Below, piece by piece: positions 25,488 to 35,087 of a DNA stretch of 64,000 bases (position 1 is the first letter of the stretch; each line of letters starts with the position of its first letter). The translations under genes and the position numbers were made by a program. Source of the stretch: Desulfobacterales bacterium (GTDB lineage: Bacteria > Desulfobacterota > Desulfobacteria > Desulfobacterales > SURF-7); the NCBI GenBank assembly GCA_028277765.1, contig JANQFQ010000135.1, forward strand, positions 18,117 to 82,116, in the 5' to 3' direction. The notes beneath the pieces are model-generated. The model did not search any database. It was given only the letters and a program-made list of their open reading frames with translations, and was not told the DNA's origin.

Positions 25488-28067
25488 ATGGCTGAAGATT
25501 TTTCAAAACAGAATGAAAAAAGCGAAACAACAAAAGATTTTGACCGGAAGATAGTTATTGAGGACGACCGAACAGGTTTAGATATAAAGACCCTTAAGCG
25601 GGCTTTTATGGACAACCTTTTTTATGTTCAGGCCCGTTTTCCGGCTGTGGCGTCTAAAAATGATTATTACCTGGCACTGTCATATACTGTAAGGGACCGG
25701 TTGTTGAAGCATTGGATTAATACGGCACGGACGTATTTCAAAAAGAGGAGCCGGACAGTATGTTATCTTTCAGCCGAGTTTCTGACCGGTCCCCATCTTG
25801 GCAATAATTTGATCAGTTTGGGGATTTATGACCGGATCCAGCAGGCAGTGGATGAACTTGGGCTTGATTTAGACGAGCTTTTGGAACAGGAGGAAGATCC
25901 TGGTCTAGGAAACGGGGGACTTGGAAGGCTTGCTGCCTGCTACCTTGATTCCATGGCTACCCTGGAGGTTCCTTCCATTGGATACGGTATTCGCTACGAG
26001 TTCGGCATATTCGATCAGGAATTCCATGATGGGTGGCAGGTTGAGGTCACGGATAAATGGCTTCGGCTCGGCAATCCTTGGGAAATTGCACGGCCCGAGG
26101 TCAGCTTTGATGTGAAACTCGGCGGAAGGACTGAAGCCAGCTACGATGAAGACGGCGATTACAGGGTTAAATGGATTCCAGATCGGGTGGTAAAAGGGAT
26201 CGCTTATGATACTCCCATACTTGGATACAAGGTGAATACTGCCAACATGCTCCGGCTGTGGAAGGCTGAAGCCTGTGAATCTTTTGATTTTCAGGCGTTC
26301 AATGTGGGCGACTATTATGGCTCAGTGCATGAAAAAATGTATTCGGAAAATATTACAAAAGTGCTATATCCCAATGACGAGCAGATCAGTGGTAAAGAAC
26401 TGCGGCTGGAGCAGCAGTATTTTTTTGTTTCATGCTCCTTGCAGGATATGATCCGCATCCACCTGCAGTCTGCCGAACATCTTGATAATTTTCATGAAAA
26501 ATACGCTGCGCAGCTCAATGACACTCACCCGGCGATTGCTGTGGCAGAGCTCATGCGTTTACTGGTGGATGAACACGGTATGGAATGGGATGCTGCCTGG
26601 GATATCACCCGTAAAACGTTTGCCTATACAAACCATACCCTCCTTCCCGAGGCCCTGGAGAAATGGCCGGTGGGCATGCTATCCCGTATTTTGCCAAGAC
26701 ACATGGAAATTATTTACGAGATTAACAGCCGTTTTCTGGAACAGGTCAGTGACGCTTTTCCAGGCGATATGGCCCGCCTTGCCCGCATGTCCATGATCGA
26801 AGAAACTGGTGAAAGGTATGTGCGTATGGCGAACCTGGCGTGCGCGGGCAGCCACGCGGTAAACGGTGTGGCCGCGCTGCACACAGAGCTCCTTAAAAAA
26901 TATGTTATGCGGGATTTTTATGAACTATGGCCCGAGAAGTTCAGCAATAAAACGAACGGTGTAACACCCAGAAGGTGGATACTGCTAAGCAACCCAGGGA
27001 TTACACGCCTGATTAATGAAAACATCGGTGAGGGGTGGGCAAAAGACCTTTATAGGCTAAAAGACCTGGAAGCCCTGGTGGGTGACAGCGAATTTTGTGA
27101 ACAGTGGCAGCAGGTAAAAAACAAAAACAAGCAGAATCTTGCCACTTATATACAGACACACTGTAATATATCCATTGATTCTGCTTCAATGTTTGATGTC
27201 CTGGTCAAACGAATCCATGAATACAAGCGCCAGCACCTTAGCCTTCTCCATATTGTTGCCCTTTACAACCGGATTAGGAAAGATCCCAGCATGGATATAA
27301 CGCCACGCACATTTATCTTTGGCGGTAAGGCAGCTCCAGGATATTTCATGGCGAAACTGATTATCAAGATGATCAATTCCGTAGGAGACGTGGTGAACAG
27401 TGATCCGGATGTGGCTGGCCGTCTTAAAGTTGTGTTTATCCCTGATTTCAACGTAACTCTAGGGCAGCGCATCTATCCTGCCGCAGACCTGTCCGAGCAG
27501 ATTTCAGTCGCAGGCAAGGAGGCCTCAGGCACAGGCAATATGAAATTCGCAATGAATGGAGCACTTACCATAGGCACACTGGACGGCGCCAATGTTGAAA
27601 TACGTGAACAGGTGGGGGCAGAGAATTTTTTCCTGTTCGGTCTAACAGTAGACGATGTCCATGACATTAAATCGCGGGGATACAACCCTAAAAGTTATTG
27701 TGATAACGATAGTGAACTTAAGGAAGCCTTTGACACCATTGCTTCAGGAATATTTTCAAACAATGATACTGGACTTTTTAAACCTGTTCTTGATTCACTG
27801 TTATATGATGATCCTTTTATGGTTATGGCGGATTTCCGGTCCTATGTGGAATGTCAAGAGCTTGTCAGCCAGGCATTTCTGGACAGGGAAACATGGACCC
27901 GCATGTCTATCCTGAACACGTCGCGCATGGGAAAATTTTCCTCAGATCGCTCGATTCAGGACTACTGCAGGGACATATGGCATGTAGATCCGATTAGTAT
28001 TCAAATTAAAGAATACCGCCAGATTGACCTTGGGAAAATACCTTCTAAAAAGAGTCTGATAATATAG
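25488..28067 (+). CDS. glgP: Glycogen/starch phosphorylase
   Basis: An 859-residue family GT35 phosphorylase, releasing glucose 1-phosphate from glycogen or maltodextrin in the cytoplasm. The pyridoxal phosphate site EASGTGNMKFAMNGALTIG has its lysine near residue 686. Other hallmarks are DPGLGNGGLGRLAACYLDS, YEFGIFDQ and QLNDTHP. Length and motif order are normal. The frame could extend to base 25413, but that overlaps the previous gene; MAEDFSKQ at 25488 follows an AAGAGG site. It is the third gene of a tight run, and its stop is two bases from the next start. No glycogen synthase or branching enzyme is nearby. Confidence 0.97.
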   Translation: MAEDFSKQNEKSETTKDFDRKIVIEDDRTGLDIKTLKRAFMDNLFYVQARFPAVASKNDYYLALSYTVRDRLLKHWINTARTYFKKRSRTVCYLSAEFLTGPHLGNNLISLGIYDRIQQAVDELGLDLDELLEQEEDPGLGNGGLGRLAACYLDSMATLEVPSIGYGIRYEFGIFDQEFHDGWQVEVTDKWLRLGNPWEIARPEVSFDVKLGGRTEASYDEDGDYRVKWIPDRVVKGIAYDTPILGYKVNTANMLRLWKAEACESFDFQAFNVGDYYGSVHEKMYSENITKVLYPNDEQISGKELRLEQQYFFVSCSLQDMIRIHLQSAEHLDNFHEKYAAQLNDTHPAIAVAELMRLLVDEHGMEWDAAWDITRKTFAYTNHTLLPEALEKWPVGMLSRILPRHMEIIYEINSRFLEQVSDAFPGDMARLARMSMIEETGERYVRMANLACAGSHAVNGVAALHTELLKKYVMRDFYELWPEKFSNKTNGVTPRRWILLSNPGITRLINENIGEGWAKDLYRLKDLEALVGDSEFCEQWQQVKNKNKQNLATYIQTHCNISIDSASMFDVLVKRIHEYKRQHLSLLHIVALYNRIRKDPSMDITPRTFIFGGKAAPGYFMAKLIIKMINSVGDVVNSDPDVAGRLKVVFIPDFNVTLGQRIYPAADLSEQISVAGKEASGTGNMKFAMNGALTIGTLDGANVEIREQVGAENFFLFGLTVDDVHDIKSRGYNPKSYCDNDSELKEAFDTIASGIFSNNDTGLFKPVLDSLLYDDPFMVMADFRSYVECQELVSQAFLDRETWTRMSILNTSRMGKFSSDRSIQDYCRDIWHVDPISIQIKEYRQIDLGKIPSKKSLII

Positions 28068-28069
28068 AA

Positions 28070-28330
28070 ATGAAAGAAAAATCAATAGAGGAACCCAGAT
28101 GGATCGGACTGGCCACCCTTGCCTGCGGTGTTATCTTGTTCATGATTTTCCAGGTATTCCTTTCTCTGTACCTTGATCATAAATGGGTAATCCCATCAGT
28201 ACTCGGCACAAAAGGTGAAGGGCTTTTTTTTCTGTTGCTTGTCTACATACCTTTGCGAAGGTTTCTTTTATTCATCTATGACAAGAGAAAAAGGAGAGAG
28301 TCGAATAGTGATTTGAGTGAGGACAGATGA
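28070..28330 (+). CDS. Small two-helix membrane protein
   Basis: An 86-residue protein with two hydrophobic segments (about residues 12-34 and 50-68) and a basic C-terminus, so both ends are probably cytoplasmic. It begins two bases after glgP and overlaps the next gene by four bases (ATGA), a sign of translational coupling. It is not recognised; it may be a partner of the SRPBCC protein or simply a passenger in the operon. Confidence 0.62.
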   Translation: MKEKSIEEPRWIGLATLACGVILFMIFQVFLSLYLDHKWVIPSVLGTKGEGLFFLLLVYIPLRRFLLFIYDKRKRRESNSDLSEDR

Positions 28331-28785
28331 AAACAAAACCCATCAGAAGTGAAATTGATATTAATGCTCCGGCTGACACGATCTGGGGCGTTATCATGGA
28401 CATGGAAAAATACCATGAATGGAATCCGTTTACACCAAGGATAACGTTAAAAAACAGCGATATTGCGGTGGGCACAGAATTTGACCTGGATTGCCAGATG
28501 ACCGACACGCAGTATCTGAAAAATGAACATGAGGTTGTATTGGTGCTTGAACCGGAAAAGTACACATTCTGTATGGGAACGTCACGGACAAAAGGGAGGC
28601 CTGGTATAAAAAGTTTTCGGTGGCAGATTTGCGAACCCCTGGATAACAATAATACTCATTTTATTAATTATGAAGAGTTTCACGGAATCCTATCTCCCCT
28701 TGTTTACTTATTGTACAGGAAAAAACTGAAAATTGCTTTTGACAATTATTGCAGGGTGTTGAAACAACGAGTTGAAGATAATTGA
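28327..28785 (+). CDS. SRPBCC (START-like) superfamily protein
   Basis: A 152-residue helix-grip fold protein. It opens with I.SEIDINAPADTIWGVIMDMEKYHEWNPF (split: EIDINAPADTIW and YHEWNPF), the usual start of the polyketide cyclase/dehydrase group. It ends with the long helix that closes the ligand pocket. The fold binds hydrophobic molecules; neither substrate nor catalytic residue can be assigned. It overlaps the small membrane protein gene by four bases and is the last gene of the run that begins at 23652. Confidence 0.85.
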   Translation: MKTKPIRSEIDINAPADTIWGVIMDMEKYHEWNPFTPRITLKNSDIAVGTEFDLDCQMTDTQYLKNEHEVVLVLEPEKYTFCMGTSRTKGRPGIKSFRWQICEPLDNNNTHFINYEEFHGILSPLVYLLYRKKLKIAFDNYCRVLKQRVEDN

Positions 28786-28942
28786 AAAAAAGTCCAGGAA
28801 AATAATATTTAGATTGGCAGGATAATATCAAAGTTTATTTCTTCCTTTTTACTCTATTCTTCCTATACTAGTCTTTTATCACACCATATATGATTTGGAT
28901 AAGAGGGTCAGAACAATATTCAACAAATGTCTTTATGCCATT

Positions 28943-28977
28943 TTATTGTTGCCAATTTGGCACAATAATGGTATTGT
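28943..28977 (+). promoter_or_regulatory. Promoter with overlapping operator of the TacAT module
   Basis: TTGCCA (28949-28954), 17 bases and TATTGT (28972-28977) form a sigma-70 promoter. It overlaps an inverted repeat in which TTATTGT (28943-28949) pairs with ACAATAA (28962-28968) around GCCAATTTGGC. Ribbon-helix-helix antitoxins usually repress their own operon through such sites. Confidence 0.6.
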
Positions 28978-29008
28978 CTAATAAAAACTTTAAAAAGGAG
29001 AATACAAA

Positions 29009-29284
29009 ATGCCTGCCACAGAGAAACGATTTCAAACCAGGATGCCGTATCATGTACATCATAAGCTTGTACAAGCATCTGAGATTTTAGGTGCAACATT
29101 GAATCAGTTCATGATACAGTCTGCGCTTGAAAAAGCGCAGGAAATACTTGAGAAGGAACGGCAACTTGTTCTTACAAAAAAAGATGCTGATGTTTTTTTA
29201 AAAGCGATTGAAAATCCTCCTCAGCCGAATGAAGCATTATTAAAAGCAGCTGCAGCATACAAGCAGGAGTTCCTTGATGATTAA
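29009..29284 (+). CDS. DUF1778 ribbon-helix-helix antitoxin (TacA-like)
   Basis: A 91-residue antitoxin. The N-terminal ribbon-helix-helix (KRFQTRMPYHVHHKL, then LGATLNQFMIQSALEKAQ) binds DNA; the C-terminal half (TKKDADVFLKAIENPPQPN) is the segment that wraps and blocks the acetyltransferase in TacAT pairs. AAAGGAG lies before the ATG, and the gene overlaps the toxin by eight bases. An operator-like inverted repeat overlaps the promoter upstream, so autoregulation is expected. Confidence 0.92.
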   Translation: MPATEKRFQTRMPYHVHHKLVQASEILGATLNQFMIQSALEKAQEILEKERQLVLTKKDADVFLKAIENPPQPNEALLKAAAAYKQEFLDD

Positions 29285-29798
29285 ATTCGTCTTGCTGAAG
29301 CGCACACATCATCGCGAAAATTTTGACTGCGGTGTTGAGGAATTAAACAGGTTTTTAAAAAATCTGGCAAGACAAAATCTTAATAAAGGCCTCTCCAGAA
29401 CTTTTGTTGCGGTGGACGAGAATATCCCTGAAGAAATATTGGGTTTTTACACGTTATCCTTATTCGAGTTGTCCGCGGAAAAGCTTCCTGAAAAATTAGC
29501 TAAAAAGTATAAAGGAAAAATTCCCTGTGTAAAACTTGCCAGGTTGGCAACTGCACGGGGACGTCAAAAACATGGATTGGGCACACATATGCTGATTGAT
29601 GCTATCATGCGGATTATAACTATATCAGAACATGCCGGCATAACGGGCTATTTTGTGGATGCAAAAAACAGTGAAGTGAAAAAATTCTACCAGAAGTTTG
29701 GTTTTATTTCTTTACCTGATCATCCGCTTGAATTATTTTTACCGTTTGCTACACTTCAAATGATGTATGAGAAAGTCATCTTAAGGAAAGATCCTTAA
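29277..29798 (+). CDS. GNAT acetyltransferase toxin (TacT-like)
   Basis: A 173-residue GNAT-fold toxin. It carries the family opening FDCGVEELNRFLKN.ARQN, the acetyl-CoA loop in ARGRQKHGLGTHML, and VDAKNSEVKKFYQKFGF near the end. TacT enzymes acetylate the amino group of aminoacyl-tRNA and stop translation. The start is the ATG at 29277 with AGGAG seven bases upstream; a TTG at 29274 is less likely. The protein looks full length, so the module may be active. Confidence 0.92.
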   Translation: MIKFVLLKRTHHRENFDCGVEELNRFLKNLARQNLNKGLSRTFVAVDENIPEEILGFYTLSLFELSAEKLPEKLAKKYKGKIPCVKLARLATARGRQKHGLGTHMLIDAIMRIITISEHAGITGYFVDAKNSEVKKFYQKFGFISLPDHPLELFLPFATLQMMYEKVILRKDP

Positions 29799-29829
29799 AC
29801 AATGGAATAATAACAGGGGTTAAATTTTT

Positions 29830-29901
29830 AACAGGGATATACAAGATGAACAGGGTATTTTTTTATTATTTTATCCTGTTTATCCTGTATATCCTTGTCA
29901 A
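29830..29901. repeat. Palindromic intergenic repeat, copy 2
   Basis: AACAGGGATATACAAGAT and AACAGG on the left face CCTGTTTATCCTG and TATATCCTTGT on the right, around a T-rich centre. This is the same family as 10194-10260. It separates the TacAT module from yceH and could act as a bidirectional terminator. Confidence 0.65.
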
Positions 29902-29921
29902 TTATAAAAAAGGAACGATAA

Positions 29922-30563
29922 ATGGACATTATTCTGAATGACATTGAAATTCGTGTATTGGGAAGTCTCATGGAAAAGTCGCTGTCTACACCGGATCATT
30001 ATCCGCTCTCTCTAAATGCCCTGACAAATGCCTGCAATCAGAAAACGAGCAGGGATCCTGTGGTCTCCTATGATGAGACCACGGTGCTGTCAGGTGTGAA
30101 CGATCTTATCAGGAAAAATCTTGTGAATGAAAGTCATGTGAGCAGGGTTCCTAAATATGAAGAGCTGCTTTCACAGCAACAGAACTTTATCCCCAGGGAA
30201 TCAGCAACCCTGTGTGTTTTACTTCTACGTGGTCCCCAGACCATCGGTGAGATCCGAAATAGGACATCAAGGATGTGTAATTTTGAAACCCTTGGGCAAG
30301 TACAGGAAATCCTTGGTAAACTTTCAGAATGGGGCTTCTTGAGCCGCCTTGAACGTCTTCCCGGGCATAAAGAAGCCCGATACGGTCATCTGCTTGCTGA
30401 AGCGTCTGATATGGTAGAGGCTGAAACAGAGGTCGCAACAAATGAAGCAACCTCAGACCTGCAGGAACGGGTTGAAAAACTTGAAATGACCGTCGACACT
30501 TTGCAGAATGAACTGACTGCCATTACAAAAGAGTTTCAGATGTTTAAAGAGCAGTTTGAATAA
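29922..30563 (+). CDS. yceH: YceH-family (UPF0502/DUF480) protein
   Basis: A 213-residue protein of tandem winged-helix domains. The conserved opening EIRVLGSLMEKSLSTPDHYPLSLNAL (parts: EIRVLGSLMEKS, TPDHYPLSLNAL) continues with NACNQKTSRDPV and a second half containing LRGPQTIGEIR.R. A C-terminal coiled coil (about residues 175-213) follows. AAAGGA lies seven bases before the ATG. The function in bacteria is not established; a DNA-binding or cell-envelope regulatory role has been suggested by the fold. It is monocistronic here. Confidence 0.93.
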   Translation: MDIILNDIEIRVLGSLMEKSLSTPDHYPLSLNALTNACNQKTSRDPVVSYDETTVLSGVNDLIRKNLVNESHVSRVPKYEELLSQQQNFIPRESATLCVLLLRGPQTIGEIRNRTSRMCNFETLGQVQEILGKLSEWGFLSRLERLPGHKEARYGHLLAEASDMVEAETEVATNEATSDLQERVEKLEMTVDTLQNELTAITKEFQMFKEQFE

Positions 30564-30574
30564 GACCAAGAGAC

Positions 30575-30632
30575 AAATCACGTAAAGACGCTAAGACGCA
30601 AAGAAAGATTAGCCACAGATGATACAGATAAA
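30575..30632. repeat. AAGACGCTAAGACGCAAAG-type spacer repeat
   Basis: It contains TAAAGACGCTAAGACGCAAAG followed by AGCCACAGATGATACAGAT (the first string is shown as its family consensus; bases 30581-30601). It is related to the longer copies at 39590 and 43603. It separates yceH from the convergent chemoreceptor gene. Confidence 0.5.
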
Positions 30633-30640
30633 TAGTTCTT

Positions 30641-31930
30641 CTAGTTTTCTATGATAAATTTGTCTGCTCTTTCCTGCAGTGTTTCCGCCAGTTTTGCCAG
30701 GGCCTCGATATTGGTTTTCATATTTGAACTGCTGTTGGATATTTCGCCGGCATCCTGATTAACAATTGTAACATCGTCCGCGATTTGCTCAGAAGCGTTC
30801 ATACTTTGGGCGACATTATCTCTTGCCTCCATAATGACTTGTAATGATCGGCCCACATTGTCAGCGATTTCCCGTGTAATTGCTGACTGTTCCTCAATAG
30901 ATGCAGCGATCGTGGAAACTTTCTCATTGCCGTCATTGATGACCTTTGTGATCAGTTCTGTTTCAGCAACCGTGCCCGAAGCTGTTTGCTGAACTTTTTC
31001 AATCATACCCTTGATTTCCTGGGTTGCTTCAGCTGTCTGTCTGGCCAACTCCTTGATCTCTCCGGCAACTACTGCAAACCCTTTGCCGGTATCACCCGCG
31101 CGCGCTGCCTCTATAGTGGCATTCAGGGCCAGAAGGTTTGTCTGCTCGGATATTTCGGTTATGGTTTCCGTAACCTTGCTGATATTGCCTGCGGCCTGGC
31201 CGAGATCTTTAACTTTTTCAGAAGTTCTTTTAGCGTGTGAAACTCCGTCTTCTGAAATGGCCCGTGCCTCTTCCACATGATTTGAAATGCTGGAGATGGT
31301 TGAAGAGGTCCCTTCTATGGCAGATGCTACTGTTTCAATATTTGATGACGCACTTTCCATGCTTGAGGAAGCTGCCTTCATGTTTTGCCGCATGTTATTT
31401 GCAGACTCCGCAACACTGTTTATCTTTATGGAGGCTGTTTCTGCTTTTTCAGACATATGCCCTGACAGCCCGAAAAGGTTTTCAGTCATTTTCATGTTAT
31501 CGTTTGAATTATACTTTATTTGATTAATCAGAACAGACATTTCAGTTGTCATCGCGTTTATTTTCTGCATAATCGCCCTGATCTCAACACCTGATTTTAC
31601 ATCAATTTTTTGGGTAAAGTTGCCTGCTGTAAGCAAATCCAGGCATTTATTGATCTCCTCAATAGGCTTGATGAGATCCTTGACAAACAAAGTAATCACA
31701 AAGTGACTGATTACACCGAATATAATTGCAAATGCCACAACCCATAAAAAAGCCACCTGTTTAATAAAAACCACAGAGGCACCAATGAAAACATATGCTG
31801 TTACAGCCATAATACATAATGTAATCTTATATCTGATCGTCCAGCCATATATAAAATATGTAATAACTCCCGCAATGCAGCAACAGGCAACCATGGCCAT
31901 GCATAACCAAAAGACATAAGTATGAATCAT
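30641..31930 (-). CDS. Methyl-accepting chemotaxis protein without sensor domain
   Basis: A 429-residue receptor. Three hydrophobic segments (about residues 5-27, 37-56 and 59-84 from the chosen start) are followed by HAMP and a signalling domain with [13 protein letters not shown] and [16 protein letters not shown]. The loop after the first membrane segment is basic (YGWTIRYK), again suggesting an outside N-terminus. The frame extends to a TTG at 31963, but GGAG lies eight bases before the ATG at 31930, which also puts the start level with its paralogues. It is the second gene of a tandem with the receptor at 31960, 29 bases apart. Confidence 0.9.
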   Translation of the reverse strand: MIHTYVFWLCMAMVACCCIAGVITYFIYGWTIRYKITLCIMAVTAYVFIGASVVFIKQVAFLWVVAFAIIFGVISHFVITLFVKDLIKPIEEINKCLDLLTAGNFTQKIDVKSGVEIRAIMQKINAMTTEMSVLINQIKYNSNDNMKMTENLFGLSGHMSEKAETASIKINSVAESANNMRQNMKAASSSMESASSNIETVASAIEGTSSTISSISNHVEEARAISEDGVSHAKRTSEKVKDLGQAAGNISKVTETITEISEQTNLLALNATIEAARAGDTGKGFAVVAGEIKELARQTAEATQEIKGMIEKVQQTASGTVAETELITKVINDGNEKVSTIAASIEEQSAITREIADNVGRSLQVIMEARDNVAQSMNASEQIADDVTIVNQDAGEISNSSSNMKTNIEALAKLAETLQERADKFIIEN

Positions 31931-31959
31931 AACCATTTCTCCTTGTTTAATTATGTTCC

Positions 31960-33267
31960 TCAATGTACAATAAATTTTTCAGCCTTTTTTTGGAGTTTTT
32001 CTGCAAGCTTTGATAAATCCGTGGCATTATTTTGTACTTGGGAACTGCTTTTTGATATATCTCCTGCATCCTGATTAACACCAGCTATTTCTTTTGAAAT
32101 CTGATCGGTAACACTTAAGCTTAGAGAGATGTTCTCGTTCATCTCCTGAATTCCCTTGGATGCCTGGTTAATGTTCTGGGCGATTTCGTTTGTTGTAATT
32201 GCCTGCTCTTCAACAGATGAGGAAATGCTTGTTACGATCTCATTAATATCATTAATGATATTAGTAACATTGCCGATCTCCGTGAGGGTGTCCTTGGTGG
32301 TAAGCTGAACCTCTTCGATCATTCCTTTAATCTCCTGGGTGGCGTCAGCGGTTTGCCTGGCCAGTTCTTTGATTTCACCTGCAACCACTGCAAATCCTTT
32401 ACCGGATTCTCCTGCCCTTGCCGCTTCTATGGTGGCATTTAATGCCAGGAGATTAGTCTGTTCCGATATCTCCGTAATGGTCTCAGTTACTTTACCTATA
32501 CCTTGTGTTGCTTTATCAAGTTGCTCAACTTTTGAAGATGTGCTTTTTGTCTGATTAACAGCATCATTTGTTATACCCCTGGCCTTTTCTGTATTCTGGG
32601 CGATGTCATTTATGGTATATGTGTTTGATTCTGTCGCGGTTAAAACTTTTTCCGCAGCTTCCCCCAAATTAGATGAGGCATCTTCAACTGTGCCGGTCAC
32701 AGCTATAAACGTGCTATTCATCTGTTTTGCGGATGCAGCCACTGTATTTGCTTTTTGGGAAGTATGCGTTGCTTTTTCACTCATTTGGGATGATAATTGA
32801 TATAAAATTTCTGTTTTTTTAAAATTTTCTGAAATATTCGCTTGTATTGAGTCAATCAGAAATGAAAATTCAGACGTCATCATATTTATACTATTAGCGA
32901 TTTCTTCAATCTCTCCTTTTGCTTTTATTTCAATCGGCTGCGAAAAGTCGCCTTTTTTTATTCGATCAAGTCCATCCATAATGGTATTAACTGGATAATA
33001 CAGGTTGATTAAAAGGCCACGCATTACAAAATGTCCATAAATCCCAAAGCCCACTGCAACCAGTGCAACCCGGAAAAAAGTAAATTTAACAAACACAAAC
33101 ATGGTTACTGTATAGGCTAGAGCAGCAAACAAGGTTGTATTTAAGATTATTTTATATGTTAATGTCCATTTATATAAATAATAATATACAATCATACCGA
33201 TAGTTCCAGCGCCCCATGTTAACACAGTAACATAAAACACCCAGTTGGATTGAATTGAGTTTTCCAT
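31960..33267 (-). CDS. Methyl-accepting chemotaxis protein without sensor domain
   Basis: A 435-residue receptor with the same plan: three membrane segments in the first 95 residues, a basic first loop (YKWTLTYK), HAMP with [17 protein letters not shown], and a signalling domain with [18 protein letters not shown]. The preferred start is the ATG at 33267, six bases after AGGAG; the ATG at 33273 overlaps that site. It is the promoter-proximal gene of the tandem. No CheB/CheR binding pentapeptide is seen at the C-terminus (EKFIVH), so adaptation would rely on other receptors or on direct methylation. Confidence 0.9.
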   Translation of the reverse strand: MENSIQSNWVFYVTVLTWGAGTIGMIVYYYLYKWTLTYKIILNTTLFAALAYTVTMFVFVKFTFFRVALVAVGFGIYGHFVMRGLLINLYYPVNTIMDGLDRIKKGDFSQPIEIKAKGEIEEIANSINMMTSEFSFLIDSIQANISENFKKTEILYQLSSQMSEKATHTSQKANTVAASAKQMNSTFIAVTGTVEDASSNLGEAAEKVLTATESNTYTINDIAQNTEKARGITNDAVNQTKSTSSKVEQLDKATQGIGKVTETITEISEQTNLLALNATIEAARAGESGKGFAVVAGEIKELARQTADATQEIKGMIEEVQLTTKDTLTEIGNVTNIINDINEIVTSISSSVEEQAITTNEIAQNINQASKGIQEMNENISLSLSVTDQISKEIAGVNQDAGDISKSSSQVQNNATDLSKLAEKLQKKAEKFIVH

Positions 33268-33445
33268 TAACATCTCCTTTTAGAAAAGAAATATTTGAAA
33301 GCATTAAAATATTAATATTATCAAATAGGTTAACAGAAATCAATCACGAGCTATACAGGATACAACAGGAGCTCGATACTGATTTGTTGTTTATTTATAA
33401 TCATTTCGAGCGGTTAGCATGTGGCTTGTTTGAAATAACGCTAAT

Positions 33446-34867
33446 TCACATGTCTAACGCGCGGTATGCTGTTTCCATTACAACCTCCGCAAGGGTCGGA
33501 TGCGCGTGAATGGTTTCTGCAAGATCTTTGACAGTGCATCCTGTCTGAACAGCCAGAGCACCTTCGGCAATAAGATCTGTGGCATGGGGGCCGATTATAT
33601 GAACACCAAGGACCTGGCCGGTAATTTTATCTGAAATTATCTTTGCCTGTCCGGCGATTTCTCCGATAACATGTGCTTTCCCAATAGCGCGGAAAAGAAA
33701 ACTGTCTGCCCGAATATCAAGCCCTTGTTCTTTTGCCTGTACTTCAGTAATACCAACATCAGCTATTTCCGGCATGGTAAAAATCGTTCCAGGCACCACA
33801 TCGTATGTCATCTTATTGTTGAATCCCATGGCGTTTTCCGCGGCAACTCTTCCTTCCATTATTGCCGCATGTGCCAGCATAATTTTTGAGGGGCCGAGAA
33901 TGTCGCCAATGGCAAATATATTTGGATCACGGGTTTGCATCTGCTCATCAGCAATAATCCATCCATGGGCATCAGTTTCTATATTGGTGTTTTCCAACCC
34001 AAAATGTTCTGTATCTGGTTCGCGGCCGATGCAGACCAGAACCGTATCCACATCTATGGTTTCCAGCGCGACCTTGTCAGCCTGATCTTTATCCATAAAT
34101 GGAGAGGCTTCAATTGTGACGCTGGTTTTTTCTTTACTGGTATCAATCTGTGTTACCGTCCGTTCGGTCATGAACTGTATTTTCTGTTTTTTCATTTCCC
34201 GTTGAAAGGTTTTGGAACAGTCCGCATCCACAGACGGAAGGGGCAACAGGCGGGACATGGCTTCCACTATGGTAACGTCAGCACCCAGGGACGCGAAAAT
34301 GCATGCAAACTCACATCCGATATATCCGCCACCTACAATCAAAAGCTTTTTTGGAATTTTGGTTAGATTTAATGCCTGATCACTGGAAATGATTTTTTTG
34401 CCGTCAAATGGGTATAAGGGTAATGGCATGGGTCTTGAACCAGTGGCAATGATGAGACGATCCCATTGAATATCTTGAGAAACAGCAGTATCAGATTTTA
34501 CAGCAATGATTCCAGGTCCTTTAATAAATCCCTGACCGTTTACGATCCGGACATTATGACTGCCCAGGAGAGTCAATATTCCCTTTGCCTGATTTTGAAT
34601 CACCTCGATTTTCCGATCCATCAGGCGTTGAGTATCCAGTAGAATATTCCCGTCTACCTGAACGCCGAATTCATCTGCCCGTTTAAAAGCGTTGAGCAAA
34701 TCAGCTGTTGTTTTCATGACCTTGGAAGGAATGCATCCCCGGTTAAGGCAAGTGCCGCCGATATTATCTTTTTCAATAATTGTTACTTCCGCTCCAAGCT
34801 GTGCTGCACGGACAGCTGCCGTATATCCGCCGGGACCTGAACCGATGATGTTAATTTTTACAGTCAT
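33446..34867 (-). CDS. lpdA: Dihydrolipoyl dehydrogenase (glycine cleavage L-protein)
   Basis: A 473-residue flavoprotein disulfide reductase that reoxidises the lipoyl arm of GcvH with NAD. It has GSGPGG at residues 9-14, the redox cysteines Cys40 and Cys45 in GGTCLNRGCIPSK, a second Rossmann motif (VGGGYIGCE), and the C-terminal HPT.AE catalytic histidine on the partner subunit. AAGGT precedes the ATG. It diverges from gcvT across a 220-base spacer, so both may share control, and this copy is probably the dedicated L-protein. No glycine riboswitch pattern is seen between them. Confidence 0.96.
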   Translation of the reverse strand: MTVKINIIGSGPGGYTAAVRAAQLGAEVTIIEKDNIGGTCLNRGCIPSKVMKTTADLLNAFKRADEFGVQVDGNILLDTQRLMDRKIEVIQNQAKGILTLLGSHNVRIVNGQGFIKGPGIIAVKSDTAVSQDIQWDRLIIATGSRPMPLPLYPFDGKKIISSDQALNLTKIPKKLLIVGGGYIGCEFACIFASLGADVTIVEAMSRLLPLPSVDADCSKTFQREMKKQKIQFMTERTVTQIDTSKEKTSVTIEASPFMDKDQADKVALETIDVDTVLVCIGREPDTEHFGLENTNIETDAHGWIIADEQMQTRDPNIFAIGDILGPSKIMLAHAAIMEGRVAAENAMGFNNKMTYDVVPGTIFTMPEIADVGITEVQAKEQGLDIRADSFLFRAIGKAHVIGEIAGQAKIISDKITGQVLGVHIIGPHATDLIAEGALAVQTGCTVKDLAETIHAHPTLAEVVMETAYRALDM

Positions 34868-35087
34868 ATGAATACCTTATTTTATGGATGATTTTTTATG
34901 CAACATCGCAAAGAAAATTGAGGTTTAATAAACAGAAATATAAATAAAACATATAAACGCTAACAATTCAACAATTTAAAGGATTGCCTTTTTAACAGTT
35001 TGGGAATATACTATATTTATAAAATAATACTGTTTGCTTGTTACAAATTCATATAGCATTGTTAATCCTGGCCGGATCGATATAATA

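Noticed and set aside
34868..35087. Glycine riboswitch before gcvT
   Set aside because: No tandem aptamer-like GC-rich stems are seen; the spacer is AT-rich and unstructured by eye.
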